Below the pieces are notes generated by a model. It made no database searches and was not told where the DNA came from. It saw nothing but the letters and a program-made list of their open reading frames with translations. 64,000 nt of DNA. Source: Eledone cirrhosa. Lineage: Eukaryota; Mollusca; Cephalopoda; Octopoda; Eledonidae. Every line of letters starts with the position of its first letter. Position 1 is the stretch's first letter. Location: the NCBI GenBank assembly GCA_964016885.1, contig OZ024743.1, positions 172,537,176 through 172,601,175 on the forward strand. The letters run 5' to 3'. The position numbers were made by a program, and so were the translations under genes. Below are positions 7,863-18,933 of the stretch, piece after piece.

Positions 7863-10809
7863 CTACGGGCGTATATTCAGAGCGGTCCCGTTCACTCGGA
7901 CCATTCTCGCTACATTCACCCACCTTTGAACAAACTTGCTAGAAAGCAACACTTGCCTCTCCACCCTGATTTTCCTCTTCAAGTGAAACTTGAAAAAGTT
8001 AATTAGGGATTCGCCGAAGAGGAAAGTATCTGTCTTTAACCATTTCAACCTTGTCCACCACACAATCTCTTTCGCCATGGCCACCAAGCAGATGAAAACC
8101 GCCTGCCCTTCCTCCTCGAAGGAAGACGGCGAGACCTTCAGCACAATGGACTCAGTCGACAACTGGATCTGTGCTACACGCGACACCAACTGTTCGACAT
8201 AGCTCCACAAGTCAGCAATGCTTGGGCACTGAACGAATGTGTGCACGACGGTTTCGTCGCTCTGCACGTATCTCGGACAGGCTCGGCTGACGGCACTTCC
8301 GTGCCTGTAGAGCTTATCTCGAACCGGCAACGCTCCCCCGTAGCAGTGCCATGCCAGGGATTTTTGGAAGTTATCCATAGGCCCTGGGCTGAAAGTTCTC
8401 CGGAAGAGAGCAAACAGCTGATCTTCTTCGACGCCCAGCATCTCTCCGAGAACGTCGTCGCTCTACCCCTCAAATAGTCCTCTATAGAACGCCGAGGTGG
8501 ATGTTCCACCGATACTGGTGCCCAGCTGGCAGAGGGAAGTGACCGCCTGGAGACATTCCAGTTTCCAAGCGCTATCCCTCGGTCTTTTCCTGACGTAGGA
8601 CTGCAGTTCCGTCAAGGAGTCGAGCTGTGGGAAAACATGTCTGGCGAACGGCGACCACACCTGTTAACCGTCAAGGAAGCACCAGAGATGTCGCAGCCTC
8701 AGCGCATGTTTGCGCATCATCAGCCATGGCATGCCCAGTCTTCCACGCAACGGGTGTTGACAGCAGATGGATCGTCTGACCATGGGAGCGCGTCCCTTCC
8801 ACAAAAAGCGGAAGAAGAGGCGCTCCATTTTGGTGAGAGTTGGGCTGGGACAAGGGACGACGGTGAGGCGGTAGCAGATGACGGATGCGATGTACGCATT
8901 CGACACCTCTGCTGAGCCTTTCAGGGACAGCTTCCTCTCGGCCCATTTCTGGGTGAGGGAGGCCACCTTGCTCGTCACCTCGTTCCAGTTTTTCTCCATC
9001 TGGAGGTCCGTCCCGAACCAGACCCCGAGCAATTTAACCGGTCCGTCCGTCCAACGCCTCACGGCGCTGTCGGACGGCATGGACTTGCTTCTCCAGGTGC
9101 CGAGCTGCAAGCCCACCGACTTTTCCTGGTTTATCTTTGCTCCTGTCACCGCTTCGTATTCCTTGAGAGCGGTGCTGAGCATCTGGACGTGTCTGGTGCT
9201 CGACACCACCACGGCGATATCGTCGGCGTAAGCCGACTCCGATTTCTCGCATCCTAGTTCGCGTGGGACGCCCCTCATCACTCCCAGTTTGTGCAGTAAC
9301 GGCTCGAGAGCCAATACGTACAAGAGGGACGAGAGGGGACAACCCTGGCGGACCGAGTGCATGATGCTGAACGGCTGCGACAGGTGACCGTTCACCCTCA
9401 CAACTGAGCAGATGTCGCTGTACATCGCAGCGATTCAACCCCTGAAAACGGGCCCGAAACCGGCTGCCTCGAGGACAGCCGCCAGGTACCGATGGTCGAC
9501 CCTATCGAATGCTTTGGATTGATCCAAGTTGATCAGGGCCCCACCCGTGCCAGGTTCCTTAACCACCCTCTCTATGATGTATCGCATAAGGTGTAGGTTG
9601 TCGTGTATGGATCTGTCCGGAATGGCGCATGTCTGTGCCTCTCCCACCAGACCCTTGACGACAAGCGCCAACCTCGTTGCTAACACCTTTAACACGTTTA
9701 GCAGGGTTATGGGCCTGAAGTTATCGATAACATCCCCCTTGTTCGGGTCTTTTCTCAGCAGCGCCACCGCTCCTCGTCTCACAAAACTAGGAATGCTCCC
9801 GTTCTGTTGTCAGTTGCAGTAGACATCTGCTAAGAGGTCACCGAACAAGTCTGGCATAAATGCATAAAGCTCGTAGGGCAGATCATCCAAACTTGGCGAT
9901 TTACCCCTCGTGCAGCTAGCCATCGCTTCCCGTATTTCACTGGCTGTTATTGGCTTTTCGCAACACTGTGCTGCAGTCGTCGAGAGCCGAGGCAGTCCAT
10001 CGAGGTATCCACTGAAGTCCCCGATCCGGCCCGCCGCTGCTCCCGAATAGTTCAGCAAAGTGCTGCAGAAAAGCTTCACACATCTGCTCGGGTTCAAGCA
10101 GCACGCGCCCGTTTTGATCAGACAAAGACCGAATTGTGGCTTGGTTGCCACGTCGCGCCTCTGCCACCTGGGGCCCATTGGACGGCTTTTGTCCCCTCGT
10201 GTTTCAGAGCACGCGCTCTAGCTCTGACAACGCAGACTTCGTGTTTTGCGTTGAAGAATTGGTCGAGTGCCAATCTCGCCGCAAGCACGTCGGTTGCGAT
10301 GCCTGTCCTATACGCCTCTTCTAGCTTTCTGACTAGCTTTCCCTCTACTCTATTTTCCTCTATCACTACTCCTTTGCTAAACCTAATCTACCCTACTTTA
10401 ATTGCCCTTTTCAGGGCAAACCACCACCTGTTGTTGACGATCGCTCCCGTCAACTCCCGCTTAACTAATACGCTAATCCGGTCTCTGTAGGCGTTGCGCG
10501 CCCGAAAAGACGCCTTCAGCTTCCAGTAACCGGGCCCTTGCCTATGAAGTCTGTCTATGTCGATCTCACAGATCACAAATTTGTGGTCTGTGTAGTCGAC
10601 TAACTAACCTTAAAGAGCGGGACGTTCCAAGAAAGGTCTCTAGACGTCTGAAGATCTGGCCTTCCTGTCCCTGTCGGAGAATAGACGGCTACTAGCCTGA
10701 AAGCGTTGCCTTTGGTGCCGCTTACGTCCAGCACCACCAACTTACCTTCTGGGTCCAGGAAGATGGTCCGTATGGCGAGACCCAAGCCTTTCCGAAACAA
10801 CACAGCCAC
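7863..10809 (-). pseudogene. Family C ORF2 (AP endonuclease and RT), C1 copy, many lesions
   Basis: The protein would nick DNA with an apurinic-type endonuclease and prime reverse transcription there. Recognisable parts in minus-strand order are an endonuclease scrap (10600-10809, AIRTIFLDPEGKLVVLDV), a linker (10118-10576), RT pieces (9435-10178, 8664-9425) with YADDIAVVV near 9220, the Tx1-like LLGVWFG and LSLKGSAEVSNAYIAS blocks, and a C-terminal domain (7863-8441) reading LPVRDKLYRHG and ETVVHTFVQCPSIADLW. Frames change at about 8440, 9430, 9790, 10170 and 10590. Most of the endonuclease catalytic core is lost. Confidence 0.8.
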
Positions 10810-12583
10810 TTAGTTTCTTGTTGTGTGTATTTATTGCTGTGCATTTCTTTTTCTGGAGGTGGGGTGTGGTTCTGCTATTTTCTTGTCGTTGTTGCTGGGT
10901 GTGTGTGTTTTGTTGTGTTTGCGATGTTGCTGCTTGTGGTGGTGGTGTTGAAGGTGTTGTTGTTGTTGGCGGTGGGGTTGCCGCCGGTGGTGATGGTAGT
11001 GCTAGTGTGGGTGGGGATGGTGTTGGTGGTGTTGCTGCTGTAAGTCTCTTTGCAGTAGCCTTCACCCTTTTTTCATTTCTTCCTTCCATTTTCGAAGGCG
11101 ACGATGCTCTGATTCTGCGTTTGTGCTTTCTTGCGACCTTTTGCCATCCCTCTCCCACCTCACACTCCATGTCCGATTCTGTGAGGTCGGGGAGGGGGGT
11201 ACCAGCTCCACTCTTTCACTTGTTCTTGTTGGTGATGGTTGCAGTGGAGTCTCTGTTGCAGCTGCAGTTGGTATTACTGTTGTTGTTGTTAATACTTCCA
11301 CTGCTGCTGCTGTTCTTGATTTCCGTGGCGTTGGTATGGATGCCACGCACCTATCCTTCCTGCTTGCCGCCTGTCCTGTTGCTGGTAGCAATGGAGCCGG
11401 TTTCGGAAGGAGGGGGTTTTTCTCCTTTTTCAGGGTCTTCTCATTGCAGAAGGCCCTGAAGTGAGTCTTCGACCCACAGCGAAAGCATTTCAGGCGTTTG
11501 ACCTCAACACTTATGGGAAGTTGAGTGCCGTCATCGAAGTCTATCACATCCAGGATAGCTTCGATACACTCCTCGTTGGTTTGAATTAACATCTCAATGG
11601 AGGCGCCGACCTAATCTTCTCATACTTTTTTCTGTACTTGCAGTACGGTTGTTTTGTCCTCGATTCCGACGAGGACAGACGTGGCCAGCCAAGAAGGGGC
11701 TATCCCTGGGGGGACTTGGGTCAGTTTGACCCTCACAATTTTTTGCCCGCAGTAGGAGGGCACCAACACCATTTCCTCGCTCCTTAGGGTTACCCCTCTT
11801 GGGGTATGGCAAAAAGCACGTCCACGGTGGCATATTTCTTGCCTTGGGTGATATGCGTTTTCTGCTGCAATACAGGCCCTAAGGCTTTTTGTATTTGAGC
11901 CTCTGTGGCTCTTTCAACCCTATGTGATTTTGTGCTTACTGTACGGTACGTGACCGTACAGTGCTGTTGGGTTTCGAAAAATGTTTCGGCTGCCTTGCAG
12001 ATTGCTCTGTGTCCGGTTTTCGTCACCATCTTCTTTGCTTCCTGTAATTCCTCATTTGTTATAAGGATGGTTTCCAGGTTCTTTGCGATACCTGCAAACG
12101 AGATTGGTTTTTTTTCTTGTTATTGCTGCTGGTACTACGACCGACGCCGCCGCTGTTGCTGTGGTTGTTGTTGTTGTTGCTGCTGCTGTTGTTGTTTATG
12201 CTGCTGCTGATGTTGTTACGGCTGCTACTAGTATTTTCCTCGCCACTGTTGCTGCTGCTGTTGTTATTACGGCTGTTGCTGCTATTCTTCATGACGTCAG
12301 ACGAATGAAATGGCTTTCCGTATTTAGCGCACACATCTTTCGTCGTTGTCGTCGTCGTGGAGAAATGATCCACGGCACGCGCGTTCTCTTGATGAAGAAA
12401 AGTACGAGAAACTACATTTTTCTTTTTTTTTAATGGCGTCGCTTGCGAAAGAGGCGATAGAGGCGACATCACATTTAGAGAAGGGAGGGAGAGAGACAAT
12501 CTTTTCTCTGACGTAATGACGATCGGAGAAGAAGAAGGCGGAAGGAGTGGGAGTGACTTGTGAAAATTCTTTTTTGTAGCCAT
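10742..12583 (-). pseudogene. Family C ORF1 (nucleic-acid-binding protein), C1 copy, broken
   Basis: The ORF1 protein of such elements binds the element RNA. Visible on the minus strand are an N-terminal low-complexity Asn/Ser-rich region (12059-12583), a conserved block with TVTYRTVSTKSHRVERA (about 11900-11960), and a zinc knuckle CFRCGSKTHFRAFC (about 11450-11490, CX2CX4HX4C). A Pro/Thr-rich C-terminal tail (about 10850-11050) follows. One frame change occurs at an oligo-A run near 12110, and others lie near 11800, 11600 and 11170. Confidence 0.72.
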
Positions 12584-12800
12584 GTTTTCTTTTTACGGTT
12601 TAAAATGGATATGGGGCACAAAACCCCAATAACTGGTTATTTAACCCCGAAGGGCCAAATAACGGGCAGAAAAACCCCTCTCACGAAGAGGAGGGTGTCT
12701 TTATCTACAATTTGGTTCAGTTTTAAACAATTTACAATTGTTATAACGGTTAAAAATTACAATAACTTACAGAGCCGAGCCTCCGTCAACGATGGCATTC

Positions 12801-12853
<53 letters not shown>
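12801..12853 (+). repeat. (TAA)n between C1 and a short C copy
   Basis: About 17 TAA units on the plus strand. Confidence 0.95.
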
Positions 12854-12855
<2 letters not shown>

Positions 12856-13108
12856 TGTTCTTTATTAACCACAAGGGTTTACATAAAGTAGACATTAAGG
12901 ACAGTACAGGACAATACAGGACGGTACAAATGGGCATTTCTGCGTGTAAAAAAAACAGAGGATGAAATAAAATAACAAAGAAAAATTCCCCAATAGGGGG
13001 GAGACTTCCGAGGGACATTTGTGGAGAAAGCCCATTAAAAGACCACAGTGGCCCTGACCACCAGGGCAAGTGCCCTCTCCCAGTTTTCCACCTTTAATTT
13101 ACAGACAC

Positions 13109-13109
<1 letters not shown>
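12854..13109 (-). mobile_element. Family C copy, 256 bp, severely 5'-truncated
   Basis: This is only the 3' terminal part of family C, nearly identical to 35002-35272 of the C3 copy. It starts at ...TTAATAAAGAACACATT on the minus strand and stops within the end of ORF2. (TAA)n lies directly on both sides, as expected for target-primed insertion with early termination. Confidence 0.9.

Positions 13110-13178
<69 letters not shown>
13110..13178 (+). repeat. (TAA)n between short C copy and A1
   Basis: About 23 TAA units on the plus strand. A 424-codon open frame starting at 13048 reads through it as poly-Asn into A1; this is chance fusion, not a gene. Confidence 0.95.
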
Positions 13179-13181
<3 letters not shown>

Positions 13182-15894
13182 TATCCTCAAAGCAACAGCA
13201 AATACGGTGAGGAAACTACTTGGTATAAAAGCGAGAGGAAACAACAGACAAGAAAGAGCAGAGCCGTGGTGGAAGAAGCGACTGAGTGGGCAAATCGGGG
13301 AAATGAGAAATGACATAGGAAAGCTTGAGTCACTACTGAATGGGACACTAAAAAACATAGGCACTAAAAATAGACTGGAAATAAAATACAAAACTAGGAG
13401 TAAAAAGCTAAATATTATCATAGAGGAATTGAAGCAACGCATTGTAGCAAAGAGTGCCAAAATCAGGCGATACGAGAACAGAGTCAGTCAGTATAAACAG
13501 AACCGCATGTTCGACAACAACCAGAAGATGCTGTTTGGACAGCTTGAGGGGAAAGAAAGAGGCAACGACTTGATCCCTGGGGCGGAACAAGCTAAAACAT
13601 TCTGGAGAGGAATATGGGAGCAGGATGTTAGACACAATGCCCAGGCAGGGTGGATTGAGACAGTACAGAGGGAGATCGGTGAGCAGGCACAGCAACAGAC
13701 TGATTTGAGTATCACAGTTGAAACTCTTAAGGGGCAAGCCAAAAAACTAACCAACTGGAAATCACCAGGCCCAGATGGTGTGCAGGGGTATTGGATTAAA
13801 CATTTAACATCCCTCCACCCGAAGCTGACGGCCATGTTCAATGACTGCTTGGTGACGGGTGAGGTGCCAGAGTGGTTGACAAAAGGTACCACAGTTCTGA
13901 TAATGAAAGACCGAATCAAGGGTAATGATGTTACCAACTATAGACCTATCACATGTCTGCCCGTAATGTGGAAACTGTTGACGAGCATTGTGTCTGAGGA
14001 AATCTACCATCACCTCCACACAAACAACTTGTTGCCGGACGAACAGAAAGGATGCCGAAAGAAGTCACGTGGTACAAAGGACCAGCTGCTTATTGATAAG
14101 ATGGTAATGGGGAATTGCAGGAGGAGACACACTGATCTTGCCATGGGATGGATAGACTACAGAAAGGCATTTGACATGGTGCCTCATTCCTGGATCACCA
14201 AAAGCCTGGAGATCTTCAGGGTGGCAGATAACATCAGACAGTTGCTGGGCAGGAGTATGGGGTCCTGGGAGACAGAGTTGACATCAACTGGAGTATCCTT
14301 GGGAAGCGTGAAGATCAAGTGAGGTATCTTCCAGGGAGATAGCCTATCCCCTCTGTTGTTTGTCCTTGCCCTGATGCCCTTGACCATTATGCTGCGAAAA
14401 GTGAGAGCAGGATACAAGTTGGGAAGGGGAGAGCTTACCATCAATCACCTCCTCTTCATGGACGATCTTAAGCTCTTCGGGAAAAGTGAGAAGGAGTTGG
14501 ATGTGCTTGTTGACACTGTCCGTATTTTCAGCAGTGATATATGTATGCAGTTTGGTATTGGTAAATGTGGAGTCATTGTGATGAGGAGGGGTAGGTTGAG
14601 CAGAAGTAACGGGATCCAGATACCAACAGGTGAGATGATAAAGGAAATTGACTCTGAGGAAGGATACAAGTATTTGGGCGTTCTGGAGGCTGATGGCATA
14701 AAGAACAAAAAAATGAAGGAATTGTTAAGAACTGAATACATTCGGAGAGTAAGGAGCGTATTGAAGTCACATCTGAACAGCAGAAATGCCATAAGCGCAG
14801 TAAATTCCCGAGCTGTGTCTATTATTAGGTACAGTGCGGGAATTCTGAGATGGAATGTTGCTGAACAAAAAGAAATGGATAGGAAGACTAGGAAGCTATT
14901 GACTATCTACAACATGTTCCACAAGAGGAGTGATGTCGATAGACTCTACCTAAGGAGATCTGAGGGTGGAAGAGGTCTTATCAGCATAGAGGACTGTGTT
15001 CAGATGGAGAAAAACAACCTATACAAATACGTGACCTATAGTAAGGAGCCAATGCTCAGAGCTGTACTGAAGGAGGAGACAGTAGGCCAGGGGATACCCA
15101 AGGAGGAAATAACATCAAGGAGGAAGAGCAGCCTTAAGGGAAAATCCCTTCATAGTACCTTCTTTGAGAAAACTGAATTTAGAGATCCACAGACATGGAA
15201 CTGGTTGAGAAGAGGAGACCTCAAAAAGGCTACAGAAGGAATGCTAATGGCTGCGCAGGAGCAGGCCCTCAAAACGAAGTGGTTGAAGCACCATATCTAC
15301 AAGGAGGAGGCTAGCCCACTGTGCAGGATCTGTGGAGAGAGAGAGGAGACTGTGGCTCACATTGTGTCCGAGTGTAAACACCTAGCCCAGACCCACTATA
15401 AGGGCTGGAGACACGATGTGATGGGCAGGGTGATCCACTGGCACCTGTGCAAAGTAAACAATCTACCACATTCTGAGAAATGGTATGAGCATAGGCCAGA
15501 GGCGGTGATGGAGAACAGTCAGGTGAAGGTGATGTGGGATTTTAGGATACAGACGGACAAAAAACTGGAACACAATAGACCTGACCTGGTGGTTGTGGAC
15601 AAAGAAAAAAGATCGTGCCTGATTGTGGATGTGGCCTGCCCGTTCGACACGAGAGTGCAAGAGAAGGAGAGGGAGAAAATTAACCGATACCAGGACCTAA
15701 AGTGGGAGGTGAAAAGGATTTGGAACTGCCATGAAGTCAAAGTGATCCCGATTGTCATAGGCGCACTGGGGACTATCTCCAAAGGTTTCCAGGGATGGTT
15801 AAAGAAAATCGGCCCCTTCACGCTTTTTGGAACGCTTCAAAAGGCATGCTTGCTTGGAACGGCAAGAACCCTCCGATACGTCCTGAATATCTGA
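13179..15894 (+). pseudogene. Family A RT-endonuclease, single premature stop
   Basis: Compared with the intact 1130-aa protein, this copy lacks the first 227 residues (the Myb-like domain) and carries one in-frame TGA at 14320-14322. The intact copy has AGA there (Arg, in IKRGIFQGDSLSP just before RT motif B). All else is open: motif A region IDYRKAFDMVPH, motif C FMDDLKLF, zinc knuckle CRICGEREETVAHIVSEC, and endonuclease RPDLVVVDKEKRSCLIVDV. There is no frameshift. It is a very young dead copy. Confidence 0.9.
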
Positions 15895-15970
15895 GGCTGC
15901 AGGTAGTGGCTTGATATTCAATCCAACGGACTTTCCAGTTAACCAACATCAATGACTGAGATTCAAGGAA
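13179..15970 (+). mobile_element. Family A retrotransposon copy A1, 5'-truncated
   Basis: The copy starts at the codon matching residue 228 of the intact family A protein, directly after (TAA)n. It ends with the family 3' UTR (GACTGAGATTCAAGGAA) and another (TAA)n. It is nearly identical to A2 (20838-25688), with only scattered single-base differences, so both inserted recently. Confidence 0.93.
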
Positions 15971-16013
15971 TAACAATAACAATAATAATAATAATAATAA
16001 CAATAATAATAAG
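15971..16013 (+). repeat. (TAA)n/(CAA) tail after A1
   Basis: The TAA run is interrupted by ACAATAACAATA and then decays into TAGTAG-type units. Confidence 0.9.
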
Positions 16014-16050
16014 GTTACTGATAATAATAGTAGTAGTGGTAGCAGTAATA

Positions 16051-16147
16051 GTTAACTTCGACGGGATTTGAACTCAGACCGTAAAGAGACGTAATTGTGC
16101 TGGAAAGCATGGCGTCCGACTCTCTACCGATACTGCCAATTCACTGC
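16051..16147 (-). mobile_element. Ceph-SINE-type SINE fragment
   Basis: This is the tRNA-derived 5' half of the SINE read on the minus strand: GGCAGTATCGGTAGA at the 5' end and the B-box region TGAGTTCAAATCCCG. The conserved central part and tail are missing. Confidence 0.8.
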
Positions 16148-16318
16148 CCCTAACAATAACAATAATAACATGGAAAAAGTGGGGAAACTTTACCCATCCT
16201 CACTATTATCAACCGTCAGTTGACCAATCGGACATTAAATCAATCGGCAATCCCTCAACTTTTTCATAGACACATCCTCTCACCCAACGTTACCATTAAT
16301 CCTCACCCCTATTAACAT

Positions 16319-16497
16319 AATTGTTTCTACTTTTGGCACACGGCCAGCAATTATCCCAGTGTATTACTGGTACTTTATTTTATCGACCACGCAAGGATGA
16401 AAGGCAAAGTTAACCTCGGCGGGATTTGAACTCAGACCATAAAGGGGCATAACTCTTTGCTGCAAAGCATAGCGTCCGACCCTCTACCGATACTGCC
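16319..16497 (-). mobile_element. Ceph-SINE-type SINE, near full length
   Basis: On the minus strand the element runs from GGCAGTATCGGTAGAGGG, through the pol III B-box region (GAGTTCAAATCCCGCCGAGG) and the central domain (TTTCATCCTT...GTCGA.AAAATAAAGTACC), to the tail AAAAGTAGAAACAATT. The layout of tRNA-like head, conserved centre and LINE-like tail is that of cephalopod SINEs. Confidence 0.88.
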
Positions 16498-16583
16498 TTC
16501 AACCTTAATCATCCATCTCTTATCATTGTCTTTTTACTTTTTATTCTCTATTTATTGGTTTTTATTATTTTTATTTTGGCGGT

Positions 16584-16772
16584 GGATTGGCAGTATCGGT
16601 AGACGGTCGGACGCCATGCTTTGACGTATAGAGTTGCGGCCCTTTCCATTCTGAATTCAAATCCCGCCGAGGTTAACTTTGCCTTTCATCCTTACGGGGT
16701 CGATAAAATAAAGTACCAGTAATATACTGGTTAATTGCTGGTCTTGTGCCAAAATTAGAAACAATTATTATT
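16584..16772 (+). mobile_element. Ceph-SINE-type SINE, near full length
   Basis: This plus-strand copy starts ATTGGCAGTATCGGTAGACG and ends CTTGTGCCAAAATTAGAAAC followed by AATTATTATTG. It lies inverted relative to the copy at 16319-16497, about 90 bp away, so the pair can form a hairpin in RNA. Confidence 0.88.
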
Positions 16773-16824
16773 GTTATTGTCATTACCATTTTACGCATCT
16801 ATCCACTCATCATTACAACTATTA

Positions 16825-18899
16825 CTAGCAATTTAACCGGTCCGTCCGTCCAGCGCCCGATGACGCTGTTGGGCGGCATGGAGCTGCAGGCCCACCGACT
16901 TTTCCTGGTTGATCATTGCTCCTGTCACCGCTTCGTATTCTCTTACTGTAGTGCCGATCGCCTCGGTGTGTTTGGCGGAAATATCGTCCGCATATGCTGA
17001 CACGGATCTTCCACATCCTAGTTCGCGCGAGACCCCTCAACGTCTCCAGTTTGTGCAGTAATGGCTCGAGAGTCAATACATACAAGAGGGGACATCCTTG
17101 GCGGACCGAGCGCATGATGTTGAACGGTTCCGAAAGGTTACCGTTCACTCTCATCACAGAGCAAATGTCGCTGTGCATGGCCACTGATCTAAATTGATCA
17201 AGGACCCACCGGTGCCAGGTTCCCTAGCAACCCTCTCCACGATATATCGCATGAGGTGGAAGTTGTCGTGGATGGATCTGTCGGGAATGGCACATGTCTG
17301 CGCCTCTTCCACCAGACCATCAACGACAAGCGCCAACCTCTTTGCTAGCACCTTGGCCAAAATCTTGAACACTGTGTTTAGCAGAGTTATGGGCCTGAAA
17401 TTATCTATGTTATCCCCCTTGTTCGGATCCTTTCCCAGCAGCGCCACAGCTCCTCGGCTCACAGAGCTGGGAATACTCCCGTTCTGTTGCAGTAGACGTC
17501 CGCCAAAAGGCCTCTGACATCTGGCATCTGTACGTAAAGTTCATAGGGCAGACCATCCAAACCAGGCGATTTACCCCTTGTGCAGCCAGTCATTGCCTCC
17601 CGTATTTCAGCGGCTGTTATCAGCTTTGGACAACACTCCGCCTCAGTGGCCGAGAGTTAGACACTAAAGTCCGTCGAGGTAGACACTAAAGTCCATCCCT
17701 CGATCCGGCCCGCCGCTGCCCCCGAACAGCTGAGCGAAGTGTCGCTGAAAAACTTCATACATTTGCCCGGGATCGAGTAGCATGCGCCCGTCGTGGTCCA
17801 CCACTCGGGCCCATTGAACGGCTTTCGTCCCCTCGTGTCTGAGAGTGCGCACCCTAGCTCTGACAACGCAGCCTTCGTGCTTTGCATTGAAGAATTGGTC
17901 AAGGGCCAATTTCGGCGCAAGTACGTCGGTAGCCATGCCTTTGCTAAGCGCCTCGTCTAATTTTCTAACTAGTTCTCCCTCTGCTCTATTTTTCTCTATT
18001 GTTAAAGCCTTACTAAAGCTAATGAACTCTATTCTAAACGATCTTTTGAGAGCAAACCACCTTTTGTTGTTGACTATGGCCCCCGTCAATGTTCGCTTAA
18101 CTAGTTCGATAATCCGGTCTCTGTAGGCCTTGCGCGCTGGTAAGGACGCGTTTAGCTTCCAGTAGCCGGGTCCTCGTCTATGAAGCCTATCTAAGTCAAG
18201 CACACAGATCACGAATTTCTGGTCCGTGTAGCTGACTATCTTGAATTGTGGACAGTCTATGCTAGACATATCTATTTCCCTACAAAATACTCTATCTAGA
18301 TATGATCTGGATGAACCGATGCTGTTTGTTCAAGTCCACATTGGCACATTCGGGAAATCCAATCGGTACCTGTCAGATAGTTCAAAACGCCTGAGCAGGT
18401 TGGTGAGGCTTTTGCACCCTCCTCCCCTATCCGCTAATCCCACACAGTCCCAGCGTGCATCTAAGATCCCGTTCCAGTCGCCCACTAACACTAAAGAGCG
18501 GGACGTTCCAAGAAAGGTCTCCAGACGCCGGAAGAAATCAGGCCGCCCTGCTCCTGTCGGGGCATAGACGGCCACTAACCTGAAAGCTTGCCCGTCTCCG
18601 CTGGTCACGTCCAGCACCACCAACTTACCTTCTGGGTCCAGGAAGATGGCCCGTATGGCGAGATCCAAACCCCTCCGAAAAAGCACATCAACTCCTCCCC
18701 CCGATCCCGGACGGCTGGGAGATGCGTATACATCGTAGCCGCCGAAGATCAGTGCGAAGGCCCGTGCTTCGGAGATGCTGGTCTCGCTGATGGCCACTAC
18801 ATCTATGTTTAGTGACCTGAGGTCGTTGAGCAGGTGTCCTTGCTTCCATGACGACCCCAAGCCACGCGCATTTATGCTGCTTTTTCTGAGTGAGGTCAT
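16825..18899 (-). pseudogene. Family C ORF2, C2 copy, truncated and frameshifted
   Basis: Reading on the minus strand from MTSLRKSSINARGLG (18899), the frame covers the AP endonuclease with DVVAISETSIS, LVVLDVTSGDGQAFRLVAVY and VLVGDWNGIL. A linker frame (17664-18269) with YTDQKFVICVLDLDRLHRRG follows, then RT pieces (17154-17462 and 16825-17184) with LRSVRQGCP and a YADDI relic near 16985. Frames break near 18330, 17660, 17480 and 17190. Where C3 has a stop (37450), this copy has CAG (Gln) in HFAQLFGGSGG, which shows the ancestral residue. Confidence 0.82.
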
Positions 18900-18933
18900 G
18901 TTGAAATGGAGTGGAAAAGATGGGAAAGACCAC

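Larger units (their letters stand above)
7570..12800 (-). mobile_element. Family C (Tx1/L1-type) retrotransposon copy C1, decayed
   Basis: This is a nearly full-length minus-strand element flanked by (TAA)n on both sides. Its 3' end (AATAAAGAAATCATT on the minus strand) is at 7570. The 3' UTR holds a short (TA)n at about 7712-7730. ORF2 remnants cover 7863-10809 and ORF1 remnants 10742-12583. Compared with C3, most of the endonuclease is deleted near 10600, and the 5' UTR (12584-12800) is different, so it represents an older subfamily. Confidence 0.85.

Noticed and set aside
10818..11464. Plus-strand hydrophobic Val/Leu-rich frames that look like membrane proteins
   Set aside because: They are antisense to the Pro/Thr/Ser-rich tail of family C ORF1; the minus strand carries the conserved zinc knuckle.
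12117..12308. Leu-rich plus-strand frame resembling a signal or membrane segment
   Set aside because: It is the complement of the Asn/Ser-rich repeat in C1 ORF1.
13048..13178. Open frame starting in the short C copy and running through a poly-Asn stretch into A1
   Set aside because: The first part is antisense to family C and the Asn run is the (TAA)n tract read as AAT. It is a chance fusion, so only the A1 part is annotated.
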